Shown here in pieces: positions 1 to 7,472 of a stretch of DNA of 13,847 nt. Position numbers and translations under genes: made by a program. How positions within the stretch are numbered: the stretch's first letter is position 1; the number at the start of each line of letters is the position of its first letter. The notes beneath the pieces were generated by a model, which worked only from the letters and a program-made list of their open reading frames with translations, was not told the origin of the DNA and did not search any database. The stretch comes from Bordetella parapertussis (GTDB taxonomy: Bacteria; Pseudomonadota; Gammaproteobacteria; Burkholderiales; Burkholderiaceae_C): assembly GCA_945907335.1 (NCBI GenBank), contig CAMDSU010000029.1, forward strand, positions 1 to 13,847, given 5' to 3'.

Positions 1-359
1 GCGGGTTTCTTCAATTCACCCGAGGCGATCAGGGCTTTCACGTCTTTGGCGCCACCCACCAACACTTGGTTGACAAACACCATAGGAAATGTGGGCCAGC
101 CGGTCCACATCTTCAAGGCATTGCGGCGACGCCATTGGCTGAGGTAGCTGCCGTATTCCAAGTAATGCACCTCAAAACCTGCATCGGCCAAGGCTTTGCG
201 CGCTTTGGTAACCATGGGGTTTTGCGCCATGCCAACCACCACCACCGCGTGTTGCTGCACCGCTTGTTGCACTTCAGTGACGATATCTTGCTGGTGCTGG
301 GCGATGGTGTCGCGACTGGCGGGGTGTATGTGGTCGGTGGCGAGGACGGGGCGGTTCAT
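1..359 (-). CDS. Glutaredoxin-fold protein without active-site cysteines (partial, 3' end missing)
   Basis: About 119 residues are visible from the ATG at 359 to the window edge; the C-terminus lies outside. The second half matches a monothiol-type glutaredoxin: beta strand VVVVG (39-43), helix TKARKAL (51-57), the cis-proline segment GWPTFPMVFVN (87-97), and VGGAKDVKALIASGEL, equivalent to the usual GGCDDLxxLxxSGEL. Glutaredoxins reduce disulfides or carry Fe-S clusters with glutathione. Where the family has CPYC or CGFS this protein has NPMV (47-50), and no cysteine occurs in the visible part, so ordinary thiol chemistry is not possible here. About 35 extra residues precede the fold. There is no clear Shine-Dalgarno, but no other ATG or GTG lies between the upstream in-frame stop and this ATG. 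Fold assignment is fairly sure; function is unknown. Confidence 0.8.
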   Translation of the reverse strand, partial: MNRPVLATDHIHPASRDTIAQHQQDIVTEVQQAVQQHAVVVVGMAQNPMVTKARKALADAGFEVHYLEYGSYLSQWRRRNALKMWTGWPTFPMVFVNQVLVGGAKDVKALIASGELKKP

Positions 360-420
360 GGGGGTGTGGGAAAAGTGGGGGTGAGGGGAGTCTACGCGTT
401 ACTTATGACCGCTATTGGCA

Positions 421-432
421 CAGCAATTGCTG
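421..432. promoter_or_regulatory. 12-bp perfect palindrome between divergent genes
   Basis: CAGCAATTGCTG is a perfect 12-bp palindrome in the 115-bp gap between the glutaredoxin-like gene (minus strand) and the four-cysteine protein (plus strand). Its position would suit an operator shared by both genes. No convincing -35/-10 pair was found on either side, so a regulatory role is only a possibility. Confidence 0.25.
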
Positions 433-474
433 ATACACATCTCTGATAAACGACATAAGCCAACGAGAGACCAA

Positions 475-663
475 GTGACCATCCCACCGCCGCCGCTATG
501 CCAGACTTGCAATTACCTGATGCCTTCTGAGTCATCCAAGACTGGTTTGCGCTGCGGCTTTGATTACTTCAAAGCTTCAGAAATCGCGCGCAAATTCAAA
601 TTGATGTCGCACTTTCCCGAGGTTAAAACGAACAACGCGTGTGAAAAGTGGGACCCAAAATAG
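475..663 (+). CDS. Small four-cysteine protein, hypothetical (62 aa)
   Basis: I do not recognise a named family. The open frame runs from a TTG at 415, but GTG at 475 is the better start: it has a purine-rich CGAGAGA just upstream, and the residues before it look random. The 62-residue product has four cysteines (C9, C12, C27, C56) in a C-x2-C-x14-C-x28-C pattern, with a core of LCQTC, TGLRCGFDYF and SHFPEV. Such spacing suits a zinc-ribbon-like or other metal-binding knuckle. There is no signal peptide or membrane segment. The cysteine and aromatic pattern, and a stop codon that leads straight into a hairpin, argue that it is real. It is divergent from the glutaredoxin-like gene and converges on arsH. 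Confidence 0.6.
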   Translation: MTIPPPPLCQTCNYLMPSESSKTGLRCGFDYFKASEIARKFKLMSHFPEVKTNNACEKWDPK

Positions 664-690
664 TGCTTGGCTAAAACAAAGCACTTTATT
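662..690 (+). terminator. Probable weak intrinsic terminator
   Basis: AGTGCTT (662-668) pairs perfectly with AAGCACT (679-685) across a 10-nt loop and is followed by TTATT. The stem begins inside the stop codon of the small four-cysteine gene. The stem is short and the T-run is interrupted, so termination is probably partial. Confidence 0.4.
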
Positions 691-714
691 GGTGCTCGCC
701 AAACCACTAGCCTG

Positions 715-1416
715 TCAAAGCACTTTCGGGTTTAGCGGCTGCGCTTCTTTGCGTTCGCTGTACCTGTCCACCAAATAGTCAGACACCGAACGCGTCAGCA
801 AGGTGAACTTCACCAGTTCTTCCATCACATCTACCACGCGGTCGTAATATGCCGACGGCTTCATGCGGCCGTTGTCTTCAAACTCTTTGTAAGCCATGGC
901 CACAGACGATTGGTTGGGGATGGTGATCATGCGCATCCAGCGTCCGAGCACGCGCATTTGATTGACCGCATTGAACGATTGCGATCCGCCGCTGACTTGC
1001 ATTACTGCCAAGGTTTTGCCTTGCGTCGGTCGCACCGCGCCCAGCGCCAAAGGTATCCAATCGATTTGCGTTTTCATGATGCCGGTCATCGCGCCGTGCC
1101 GCTCGGGTGAGCTCCACACCATGCCTTCGCTCCAAGCACACAGCTCGCGCAGCTCCACCACTTTGGGGTGGGTGTCGGGCGCATCGTCAGGCAAGGGCAA
1201 ACCACTGGGGTTGAAGAAACGTGTTTCGCAGCCCATGGTTTGCAACAAGCGTGCAGCTTCTTCAGCGAGCAAGCGACTGAACGAACGCTCGCGCAGTGAA
1301 CCGTAGAGCAACAAAATTTTGGGCGCATGCATCATCGTTGTCGCAGCCTGCAATTTCTGCATGCTGGGGATGTCCAGCAACTCGGTTTGCAATTGGGGTA
1401 AATCGTGTTCGTTCAT
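715..1416 (-). CDS. arsH: ArsH, NADPH-dependent FMN reductase / organoarsenical oxidase
   Basis: The 233-residue length is normal for ArsH. The flavodoxin-like fold starts with [16 protein letters not shown] (33-48), whose GSLRxRSxSR loop binds the FMN phosphate. [18 protein letters not shown] (104-121), [14 protein letters not shown] (143-156) and [13 protein letters not shown] (162-174) are family signatures. ArsH proteins oxidise trivalent organoarsenicals and reduce quinones, azo dyes or metals using NADPH; the role here is inferred from the family. The N-terminal DLP...LLDIP stretch is also usual for ArsH, which supports the ATG at 1416. That ATG has no Shine-Dalgarno of its own; it overlaps the stop of an 18-codon ORF. 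No arsR, arsC or arsB lies in the window, so this is a solitary arsH. It is divergent from the antiporter gene. Confidence 0.9.
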   Translation of the reverse strand: MNEHDLPQLQTELLDIPSMQKLQAATTMMHAPKILLLYGSLRERSFSRLLAEEAARLLQTMGCETRFFNPSGLPLPDDAPDTHPKVVELRELCAWSEGMVWSSPERHGAMTGIMKTQIDWIPLALGAVRPTQGKTLAVMQVSGGSQSFNAVNQMRVLGRWMRMITIPNQSSVAMAYKEFEDNGRMKPSAYYDRVVDVMEELVKFTLLTRSVSDYLVDRYSERKEAQPLNPKVL

Positions 1417-1469
1417 CGAATGGTTTTGAAATGAATGACTGCTAAATGTTGCAGCGTTTGTTGGGTCAT
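1413..1469 (-). CDS. Possible 18-aa upstream ORF (leader) coupled to arsH
   Basis: An ATG at 1469 opens an 18-codon frame reading [18 protein letters not shown] and ending in a TGA that shares ATGA with the arsH start. It has a good Shine-Dalgarno (AGGTGG, 5 nt before the ATG), whereas arsH has none at its own start. This is the layout of a translationally coupled leader. It contains no cysteine run or tandem codon repeat that would suggest amino-acid attenuation or metal sensing. It could be chance, since an 18-codon frame is short. Confidence 0.35.
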   Translation of the reverse strand: MTQQTLQHLAVIHFKTIR

Positions 1470-1495
1470 GTTAACCACCTATCATTGCAAGCAAC

Positions 1496-3250
1496 ATGCC
1501 TACTTTAGACACCGCTTTAATTTACCTTTTGTTTGCCGTCATCGGTGTGGTCGGTTGTCGTTTGCTGCATTTGCCTGCGATGCTGGGCTATTTGGTGGCG
1601 GGTATTTTTCTTGCGCAAGGCGGCGCCATGGTGGAGGCCAACGAAGTAGCCGTTGCTTCAGTGGCCGAGATCGGTGTGGTGCTGTTGATGTTTGTCATTG
1701 GCTTGGAATTCAATCTGCCAAAGTTGATGGGCATGCGCCGCATGGTGTTTGGCTTTGGCATGGCGCAAGTGGTGTTGATGTTGGCGGGCACCTTGATCGG
1801 CCATTTTTTGATTGCCAATATCTTGGCTTCTTTCAATTTGCCTTGGGACTTGAACTGGCAAGGCGCAGTGGTGTTGGGTGCGGCCTTGGCCATGTCTAGC
1901 ACCGCCATCGTGGTCAAGATGATGGCCGAGCGTGCCGAGTTGGATTCACAGCACGGGCGGCGAGTCATCGGTGCGCTGTTGTTCCAAGATTTGGCCGTGG
2001 TGCCTTTGCTCGTGCTGATTCCTGCATTGGGTCGGATGAACGAAGGCAACGTGTGGGCCGAGTTGTCACTGGCCTTGCTCAAAGCGGCGGTGTTGGTGGG
2101 CTTGTTGCTTTGGGGCGGACAAAAAGCCATGCGGGTGTGGCTGCGAATCGTCGACCGCCGCAACAGCGAAGAACTGTTCATGCTGAATATTTTGCTCATC
2201 ACGCTGGGCTTGGCTTGGCTCACCGAGCACGCCGGTTTGTCCATGGCGATGGGCTCGTTCATGGCGGGCATGTTGATTGCAGAAACCGATTACAAGCACC
2301 GTGTAGAGGAAGACATTCGGCCTTTCCATGATGTGTTCTTGGGCTTGTTCTTCATCACACTTGGCATGAAGCTTGACTGGCATGTGTTGCAAGAGCAGTG
2401 GCCTTGGGTGTTGGTGTTGACGCTCATACCGGTGTTGGTCAAGGCCGTTCTGATCGCGGTATTGGCTTACACCGGTGGGGCCAGCAACGGCGTAGCGGCG
2501 CGCACCGGTATTTATTTGGCGCAAGCGGGCGAGTTCGGTTTTGTGTTGCTCACCCTCGGTTTAGCGCAAGGCTTGATTGACCCGCGCTGGTCCAATCCGG
2601 TGTTGGCGGCCATGGTGTTGTCGATGTTGGCAACACCGTTTTTGATCCAGCATGCAGATAGATGGGTGTTTCGTTTTTCGCCAGACGATTGGTTGAGCCA
2701 ATCCTTGCAAATCACCACCATCGCCAGCCACGCCATTGCCATTGACAAGCATGTGTTGGTGTGCGGGTTTGGCCACACCGGGCGCAATTTGTGCCAACTG
2801 CTGGCGCAACAAAAAATCTCTTACATCGCTTTGGACGTGAACCCAGAAGTGGTGAAGACAGCGGTCTTGGATGGCCACCATGTCGAAGTCGGCGATTCGT
2901 TTCAACTCTCCAATTTGGTGTCTGCGGGCTTGAACCGTGCGTCTGCGGTGGTGGTGAGTTTTGACGACACGGTCACGGCTTTAGGGGTGATCTCTTTGGT
3001 GCACAAGCATGCGCCGTCAGTGCCGGTGCTGGTGCGTACCCGAGACGAACACGACATGGTGCTGCTCAAGCAGGCCGGGGCGCATGAAGTCATCCCTGAT
3101 GCATTTGAGGTCAGCTTGAGCTTGGCAACCCACACCATGTCCTTGCTGGGCGTGGAAGAAGAGAAAATTAACCAATTGGTATTTATTCAGCGTCATACGC
3201 AATACGCCGGCTTGAAAGAAACCGCCATATTGGGTAGTGAAAAACCCTGA
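1496..3250 (+). CDS. CPA2-family cation:proton antiporter with TrkA-N domain (KefB/YbaL type)
   Basis: The 584-residue protein has an N-terminal Na+/H+ exchanger domain of about a dozen hydrophobic segments (roughly 5-390) with FVIGLEFNLPKL (66-77), AMSSTAIVVKMM (132-143), QDLAVVPLLVLIPAL (164-178) and QAGEFGFVLLTLGLA (343-357). A cytoplasmic TrkA-N/RCK Rossmann domain follows (about 417-545) with the nucleotide-binding GFGHTGRN (424-431). Such proteins exchange K+ or Na+ for H+ across the inner membrane and are gated by the RCK domain. The chain stops about 40 residues after the Rossmann fold, so there is no RCK-C domain. The ATG at 1496 is the only good start because an in-frame stop lies 24 nt upstream; its Shine-Dalgarno is weak. 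It is divergent from arsH. KefB versus YbaL orthology and ion preference cannot be decided from sequence. Confidence 0.9.
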   Translation: MPTLDTALIYLLFAVIGVVGCRLLHLPAMLGYLVAGIFLAQGGAMVEANEVAVASVAEIGVVLLMFVIGLEFNLPKLMGMRRMVFGFGMAQVVLMLAGTLIGHFLIANILASFNLPWDLNWQGAVVLGAALAMSSTAIVVKMMAERAELDSQHGRRVIGALLFQDLAVVPLLVLIPALGRMNEGNVWAELSLALLKAAVLVGLLLWGGQKAMRVWLRIVDRRNSEELFMLNILLITLGLAWLTEHAGLSMAMGSFMAGMLIAETDYKHRVEEDIRPFHDVFLGLFFITLGMKLDWHVLQEQWPWVLVLTLIPVLVKAVLIAVLAYTGGASNGVAARTGIYLAQAGEFGFVLLTLGLAQGLIDPRWSNPVLAAMVLSMLATPFLIQHADRWVFRFSPDDWLSQSLQITTIASHAIAIDKHVLVCGFGHTGRNLCQLLAQQKISYIALDVNPEVVKTAVLDGHHVEVGDSFQLSNLVSAGLNRASAVVVSFDDTVTALGVISLVHKHAPSVPVLVRTRDEHDMVLLKQAGAHEVIPDAFEVSLSLATHTMSLLGVEEEKINQLVFIQRHTQYAGLKETAILGSEKP

Positions 3251-3380
3251 AAAAGCATTTTTCTTGCTTCAGTGGATGAAGTTCATGCCGATAGTTGACT
3301 ATGCTGACCTTTTGTTTGGCTATCCCTTGAGGTGGTCAAGACCAAGTCAGTCTTTTTAATAATTTCAAAAGGTAAAGCCC

Positions 3381-3992
3381 ATGTCAGACCCCATTTTCAA
3401 GTCTATCTCCAGCAAGATGGCGCCATGTGCTTGTTGCACACCACCCGTGGCCTCGCGTGGCAACAGCATGGGCCGCAGAGATTTTTTGAACTGGGGCGCT
3501 GCCGGTGCCATGGCCACCGGTTTGGCTTTGGCCGCCCCCGGTGCAAGCATGGCCGCCAGCGGCAATTACGAGTCCATGTTGTTCAATTGCATTGACCCGC
3601 GCTTCACCACCTTGAGCTGGCAATACATGGGCCTGCTGCAAGGTGTCAGCCGCGATAAATTGGAAGACAACTACAGCCATTTTGTGATGGCAGGCGGCCC
3701 CATCGGCGCCGTGCATCCTAGGTTTGAAGCCTGGCACAAAACCTATTGGGACAATTTGGATGTCACCGTGTCCTTGCACAAAATCAAACGCGTGGTGGGT
3801 TTGAGCCACCGTGATTGCGGTGCGGCCAAACTGGCTTTTGGCGAAGCTGCTGTCGCCAAGCGTGAATCAGAAACTGAGGCACATGCTGAAGCCCTGGCGG
3901 TTTTTCGCGAGTCGGTGAAGAAACGCCATCCCAAACTCAGCATCATCACAGGCGTGATGGATACCAACGGCAAAGTAGACCTGATCGGTTAA
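3381..3992 (+). CDS. Tat-exported beta-carbonic-anhydrase-like protein
   Basis: The 203-residue protein begins at an ATG with a good Shine-Dalgarno (AAAAGG, 8 nt upstream). A twin-arginine signal, GRRDFLNWGAAGAMATGLAL (31-50), ends near ASMAAS, predicting export to the periplasm as a folded protein. The mature part has the beta-carbonic-anhydrase zinc motifs: C-x-D-x-R as CIDPR (C70, D72, R74) and H-x2-C as HRDC (H143, C146), plus a glycine-rich loop AGGPIGAV. Beta-carbonic anhydrases hydrate CO2 to bicarbonate; activity here is inferred from conserved ligands, and the short length and divergent middle (KTYWDNL) point to a separate subfamily. Unusually, a CACC cluster (16-19) sits before the twin arginines. 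It follows the antiporter gene after 130 bp and converges with the hydrolase after 7 bp. Confidence 0.75.
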   Translation: MSDPIFKSISSKMAPCACCTPPVASRGNSMGRRDFLNWGAAGAMATGLALAAPGASMAASGNYESMLFNCIDPRFTTLSWQYMGLLQGVSRDKLEDNYSHFVMAGGPIGAVHPRFEAWHKTYWDNLDVTVSLHKIKRVVGLSHRDCGAAKLAFGEAAVAKRESETEAHAEALAVFRESVKKRHPKLSIITGVMDTNGKVDLIG

Positions 3993-3999
3993 TCAGGAT

Positions 4000-5145
4000 T
4001 CACAGTTGGTTTAAAAAATCCAGCAAGCGCCGGTTGACCCGTTGCGCCTGCTCTTGCTGGACCCAGTGTCCCGCACCCGGAATCAGCTCGCAAAACCGCA
4101 TGTCACTGCATGCCTGTGTTTGCATTTTTTCAAACGCCCCCGGAAATTGGTAAATCCCCCAGTCACTTGCACCTGCCATAAATGCAGCAGGTACTTGAAT
4201 GCTTTGTCCGCTGAACTTTGACAGCGCCATGAATTCATCACGGTCAGTAGCGCACCGGTACCACTGCAAACCACCTTGGTAACCCCGCCTGGCGTACTCT
4301 GCACTGTAGACAGCCAAGTCGGCTTCAGTGAGCCATTGACAGGCGTCTATATGCGCCGCGTCTGGCATGAACTCGGCCACCGCCTGCGCCATGGTCTTGC
4401 CCCCAGGCATGACGTAGTAATGCGGCAAGCATGCCAATTCGCTGGCTTGCCAAGCCTTGAGCCGATGGGGCTGGTTAGGCACCCAATCCGCACTTTTGAC
4501 ATGGTAGTAAGCACGCATGAATGAGTGCAAGCCTTGCGGGGCATGCCACATGTCGGCGTTGGCCTCACGGTTTGAGTAATACCACTGGTAATGCTGGCGT
4601 GGTTCGGCGAGTTGCTCTAACGCCGCTACTTCTTGGGTCAACAACGTATGCGTTTGTGCTGCCGTGGCCGCGTCTGGCGGGCCGGCAAAAGGCGCACTCA
4701 TCAGCACCACGCTGTGAAAAATATCGGGACGGGTCAGTGCGCACCATGCCGCCACCGGCGAACCAAAGTCGTGACCGATGAGGGTATGCACATGGCCATG
4801 GCCCAAGGTCTTGACCAAAGCCAGCACATCATCGACCAGTCGCAATATATTGCATGCACGCCAGTCCCCGTCGAAGTCGTCATCACTGCCATGGGTGCGG
4901 CCATAGCCGCGTTGGTCTGGGGCAACCACATGGAAACCAGCGTCAGCAAGTGCGGTTAACTGGTGGCGCCAACTGAAGGCCAGTTCTGGAAACCCATGCA
5001 ACAGCAAGACCAATGGTTTAGAAGCTGTGCCTGCATCCGTATGACCGGCTTCCAATAAATGCATGTCAAGTCCGGTGGCGATTCGCACATGGCGAGACCT
5101 GACGCCTTCGGGCAATGGCAACGCAGTCAATTCAGAAACATTCAT
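4000..5145 (-). CDS. Epoxide-hydrolase-type alpha/beta hydrolase
   Basis: The 381-residue protein carries every landmark of the epoxide hydrolase branch of the alpha/beta fold: HGFPE oxyanion motif (50-54), nucleophile D126 in GHDFGS, acid D328 in GASDWG, and base H360 in GAGHWVQQEQ. Cap-domain tyrosines are present in the YYSNRE segment and in RGYQGGLQWYR (Y289 and Y296 are candidates for the epoxide-opening pair). The family attacks the epoxide with the aspartate and then hydrolyses the ester to give a diol. An aspartate nucleophile also occurs in haloalkane dehalogenases, but HGFPE and the cap tyrosines favour epoxide hydrolase. There is no signal peptide, so it is cytoplasmic. The ATG has a clear Shine-Dalgarno (AGGGTGA). 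It lies 50 bp downstream of the molybdenum hydroxylase gene on the same strand, probably in one transcript. Substrate unknown. Confidence 0.88.
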   Translation of the reverse strand: MNVSELTALPLPEGVRSRHVRIATGLDMHLLEAGHTDAGTASKPLVLLLHGFPELAFSWRHQLTALADAGFHVVAPDQRGYGRTHGSDDDFDGDWRACNILRLVDDVLALVKTLGHGHVHTLIGHDFGSPVAAWCALTRPDIFHSVVLMSAPFAGPPDAATAAQTHTLLTQEVAALEQLAEPRQHYQWYYSNREANADMWHAPQGLHSFMRAYYHVKSADWVPNQPHRLKAWQASELACLPHYYVMPGGKTMAQAVAEFMPDAAHIDACQWLTEADLAVYSAEYARRGYQGGLQWYRCATDRDEFMALSKFSGQSIQVPAAFMAGASDWGIYQFPGAFEKMQTQACSDMRFCELIPGAGHWVQQEQAQRVNRRLLDFLNQL

Positions 5146-5195
5146 TGGCTCACCCTGTCGTGTGGTTCGTGGTGGCGTCCATTATGCGGACCGCA

Positions 5196-7472
5196 TCAGG
5201 CAGTTGTAGCGGCCAAGGCAAATGGAAGCGATCGCAAACGTTGTCCCGTCAGCGTGAACACGGCATTGGCAACAGCGGGTGCCACAGGCGGTGTTCCCGG
5301 TTCACCCACACCTTCGGGGATGGCGTCACTGGGCATGATGAATGTTTCAACCGGCGGCATATCTGGCAAACGCAAGACTTGGTAATCGTGAAAATTGCTT
5401 TGCTGAACCCGGCCTTTGTTCAATTGGATACGCCCAAAGAATGCCGCGGACAAACCGAAAGCCACAGAGCCTTCCATTTGCTGCGCAATCAAATCGGGAT
5501 TGACTGCAGTGCCGCAATCAATCACACACCAGACCCGATGCACCTTGATGGTTTGTCGCAATACCGATACTTCAGCTACCTGGGCCACGATGCTGCCAAA
5601 GGATTCGTGCAATGCCAAACCCATGGCGCGTTGGTTACCGTCGGGTGCTTTGTAAGCGGAGTTTTTCCAAGCGCTTTTTTCTGCAACAGTCTGCAACACC
5701 TTGGCATGGCGTGGATGGTTTTTCAGCAGCGACAAACGAAACGCCAAGGCGTCTTGTCCTGCTGCATGTGCCACTTCATCCACAAAACATTCTTTGAAAA
5801 ACGCTTGGTGCGAATGTCCCACTGAGCGCCAAAAACCCACCGGTATGGGCAGGTCCACGGCGCAATGGCTGATCTTTGCGTTAGGCCATTCATAGGCTTG
5901 GTCAAACGCACCTTCGGCGGTGGTTTTGTCGGGGCCTGCGGCGGGCAAGCTGAACAAGCGACTGAGGACTTGCGGCAAAACCGCTTGGCTGGTGGAAAGG
6001 TTGTGCCATGCGCTCAATTGGCCGTTGTCGTCGAGCGCTGCAGTGAATCGGCTGGCAGCGGCTGGCCGGTAAAAATCGTGTTGCAAATCTTGTGTGCGGT
6101 CCCACAGGGCTTGTACTGGTGTTCCCTCGCAGGCTTTGGCGATGAACGCTGCTTGCGCAATGACATCCATTTCAAGCCGGCGTCCAAAACCGCCGCCCAG
6201 TAACGTCAGGTGCAGTTTCACTTTGTCAGATGAAATGCCCAAGACCTTGGCCACCACGTGCCTAGCCAGATCAGTGATTTGCGTCGACGCCCACACCTCT
6301 GCAGCTCCGTCCTTGAACCACACGGTGCAACTGAGCGGCTCCATGGCGGCGTGTGCCAAGTAGGGGGCACTGTATTCGGCTTTGACTAGTTTTTTCGATG
6401 CAGCAATGGCACTGTCGGCATCGCCCTGAGAAAAATAGGTAAACCCGCTGTTGCTGTCCAAAGCTTCTTTGAAGCTATTTTGTACGGTGATATCCGATAA
6501 GTCAGTGGCTTTGCCGGGCAACCATTTCACTGGTAATTGACGCAGGCCCTTCATGGCTTGGTGAGTGGTTTGCGCCACCACCGCCACCGCTGTGGTGCTG
6601 CCATACAGCTCTGGCACGGCTAACACTTTTTTCACGCCCGGCATGGTTTTGACCAACGTGTCATCCAAGCTTTGGTAGCTGCCGCCGACTTCCGGGTTCA
6701 TGCCAATACACGCAAACAACAAGCCTGGCGGGCGAACATCTGAACCAAAGATGGCGCGTCCGTTGACTTTGTCCATCGTCTCAATGCGTGGCACAGGGCG
6801 GCCAATCAGCTTGAATTGCGCCGGGGTTTTGAGCGAGACGGTTTCAGGGCGCGGTTGTTGTGCGGCAAGTGCCGCAAGTTCACCAAAACTGGCCGATTTG
6901 CCAGAGGCATGCGACACCACGCCATTGCTGATGACGATGTCGTTCAAAGGCAATTGCCATTGCAGTGCTGCGGCTTGCGCCAACATGGCACGCGCACTGG
7001 CACCTGCTTCGCGCATTGGCAACCACAGGTCTTTGATGCTGGAGGAACCACCTGTCATCATCAAACCAAATTCGCGCATGGTTTTGCCCGTCAGAAATTG
7101 CGCTGTACGTTTGAGTCGGCCTTGGTTGTCGGGATGGAACGGCAAGCCATCAACAGCGACAGTTTGGTTGTTATAAATGTCATCAATGGGTGCTTGCTCG
7201 ATTTGTACTTGGTCCCATCGCGCATCGAGTTCGTCAGCCAACAGCATGGCCAGCCCTGTGTGTGAGCCTTGTCCCATTTCACTGCGCCCCATCACCACGG
7301 TAACGCGATCGTCTTCGCTAATGCGAACCCAGCCATTGAATGCGGGTTGAGACGCAATGGTCGGCAATGGTGTTGCAGGCATCAACCTTTGCCTTGCAGG
7401 CCACACGCTCCAACCAATCGCCAGTCCACCCGTACCCAGCGCCATCGCACCAATGAAATGTCTTCTTTTCAC
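5196..7472 (-). CDS. Tat-exported molybdenum hydroxylase large subunit, isoquinoline 1-oxidoreductase beta (IorB) type
   Basis: The open frame extends to an ATG at 7589, but the start is GTG at 7472. It is preceded by AAGGA at 7-nt spacing and places the twin-arginine motif KRRHFIG at residues 2-8, directly before a hydrophobic segment; the extra 39 upstream residues are not signal-like. The product is 758 residues, normal for IorB-type aldehyde/xanthine dehydrogenase subunits. Molybdopterin-binding landmarks are EMGQGSHTGLAMLLADEL (about 65-82), AAMEPLSCTVWFKDG (about 375-389), GGGFGRR (426-432) and the C-terminal GVGEPGTPPVAPA with the catalytic glutamate near 724. These enzymes hydroxylate N-heterocycles or oxidise aldehydes, passing electrons through a [2Fe-2S] IorA subunit and usually a cytochrome c. 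No iorA-like gene is visible here. The epoxide hydrolase gene follows. Substrate cannot be inferred. Confidence 0.9.
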   Translation of the reverse strand: MKRRHFIGAMALGTGGLAIGWSVWPARQRLMPATPLPTIASQPAFNGWVRISEDDRVTVVMGRSEMGQGSHTGLAMLLADELDARWDQVQIEQAPIDDIYNNQTVAVDGLPFHPDNQGRLKRTAQFLTGKTMREFGLMMTGGSSSIKDLWLPMREAGASARAMLAQAAALQWQLPLNDIVISNGVVSHASGKSASFGELAALAAQQPRPETVSLKTPAQFKLIGRPVPRIETMDKVNGRAIFGSDVRPPGLLFACIGMNPEVGGSYQSLDDTLVKTMPGVKKVLAVPELYGSTTAVAVVAQTTHQAMKGLRQLPVKWLPGKATDLSDITVQNSFKEALDSNSGFTYFSQGDADSAIAASKKLVKAEYSAPYLAHAAMEPLSCTVWFKDGAAEVWASTQITDLARHVVAKVLGISSDKVKLHLTLLGGGFGRRLEMDVIAQAAFIAKACEGTPVQALWDRTQDLQHDFYRPAAASRFTAALDDNGQLSAWHNLSTSQAVLPQVLSRLFSLPAAGPDKTTAEGAFDQAYEWPNAKISHCAVDLPIPVGFWRSVGHSHQAFFKECFVDEVAHAAGQDALAFRLSLLKNHPRHAKVLQTVAEKSAWKNSAYKAPDGNQRAMGLALHESFGSIVAQVAEVSVLRQTIKVHRVWCVIDCGTAVNPDLIAQQMEGSVAFGLSAAFFGRIQLNKGRVQQSNFHDYQVLRLPDMPPVETFIMPSDAIPEGVGEPGTPPVAPAVANAVFTLTGQRLRSLPFALAATTA

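Noticed and set aside
66..446. Plus-strand open frame opposite the glutaredoxin-like gene
   Set aside because: The minus-strand frame has clear glutaredoxin-fold motifs; this one is antisense and His/Val-rich without any motif.
1588..2271. Minus-strand frame of 227 codons within the antiporter gene
   Set aside because: Antisense of a long, well-supported membrane protein gene; Ser/Asn/Thr/Pro-rich composition is typical of a shadow frame.
3338..3357. Hairpin AAGAC-N7-GTCTT followed by T residues, as a terminator of the antiporter gene
   Set aside because: Only 5 AT-rich base pairs and three further T residues, and it sits 24 nt before the next start codon; not distinguishable from chance.
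3980..3997. Hairpin CCTGAT-N6-ATCAGG between the convergent carbonic-anhydrase-like and hydrolase genes
   Set aside because: Six-bp stem overlapping a stop codon with no T-run on either strand; too weak to call a terminator.
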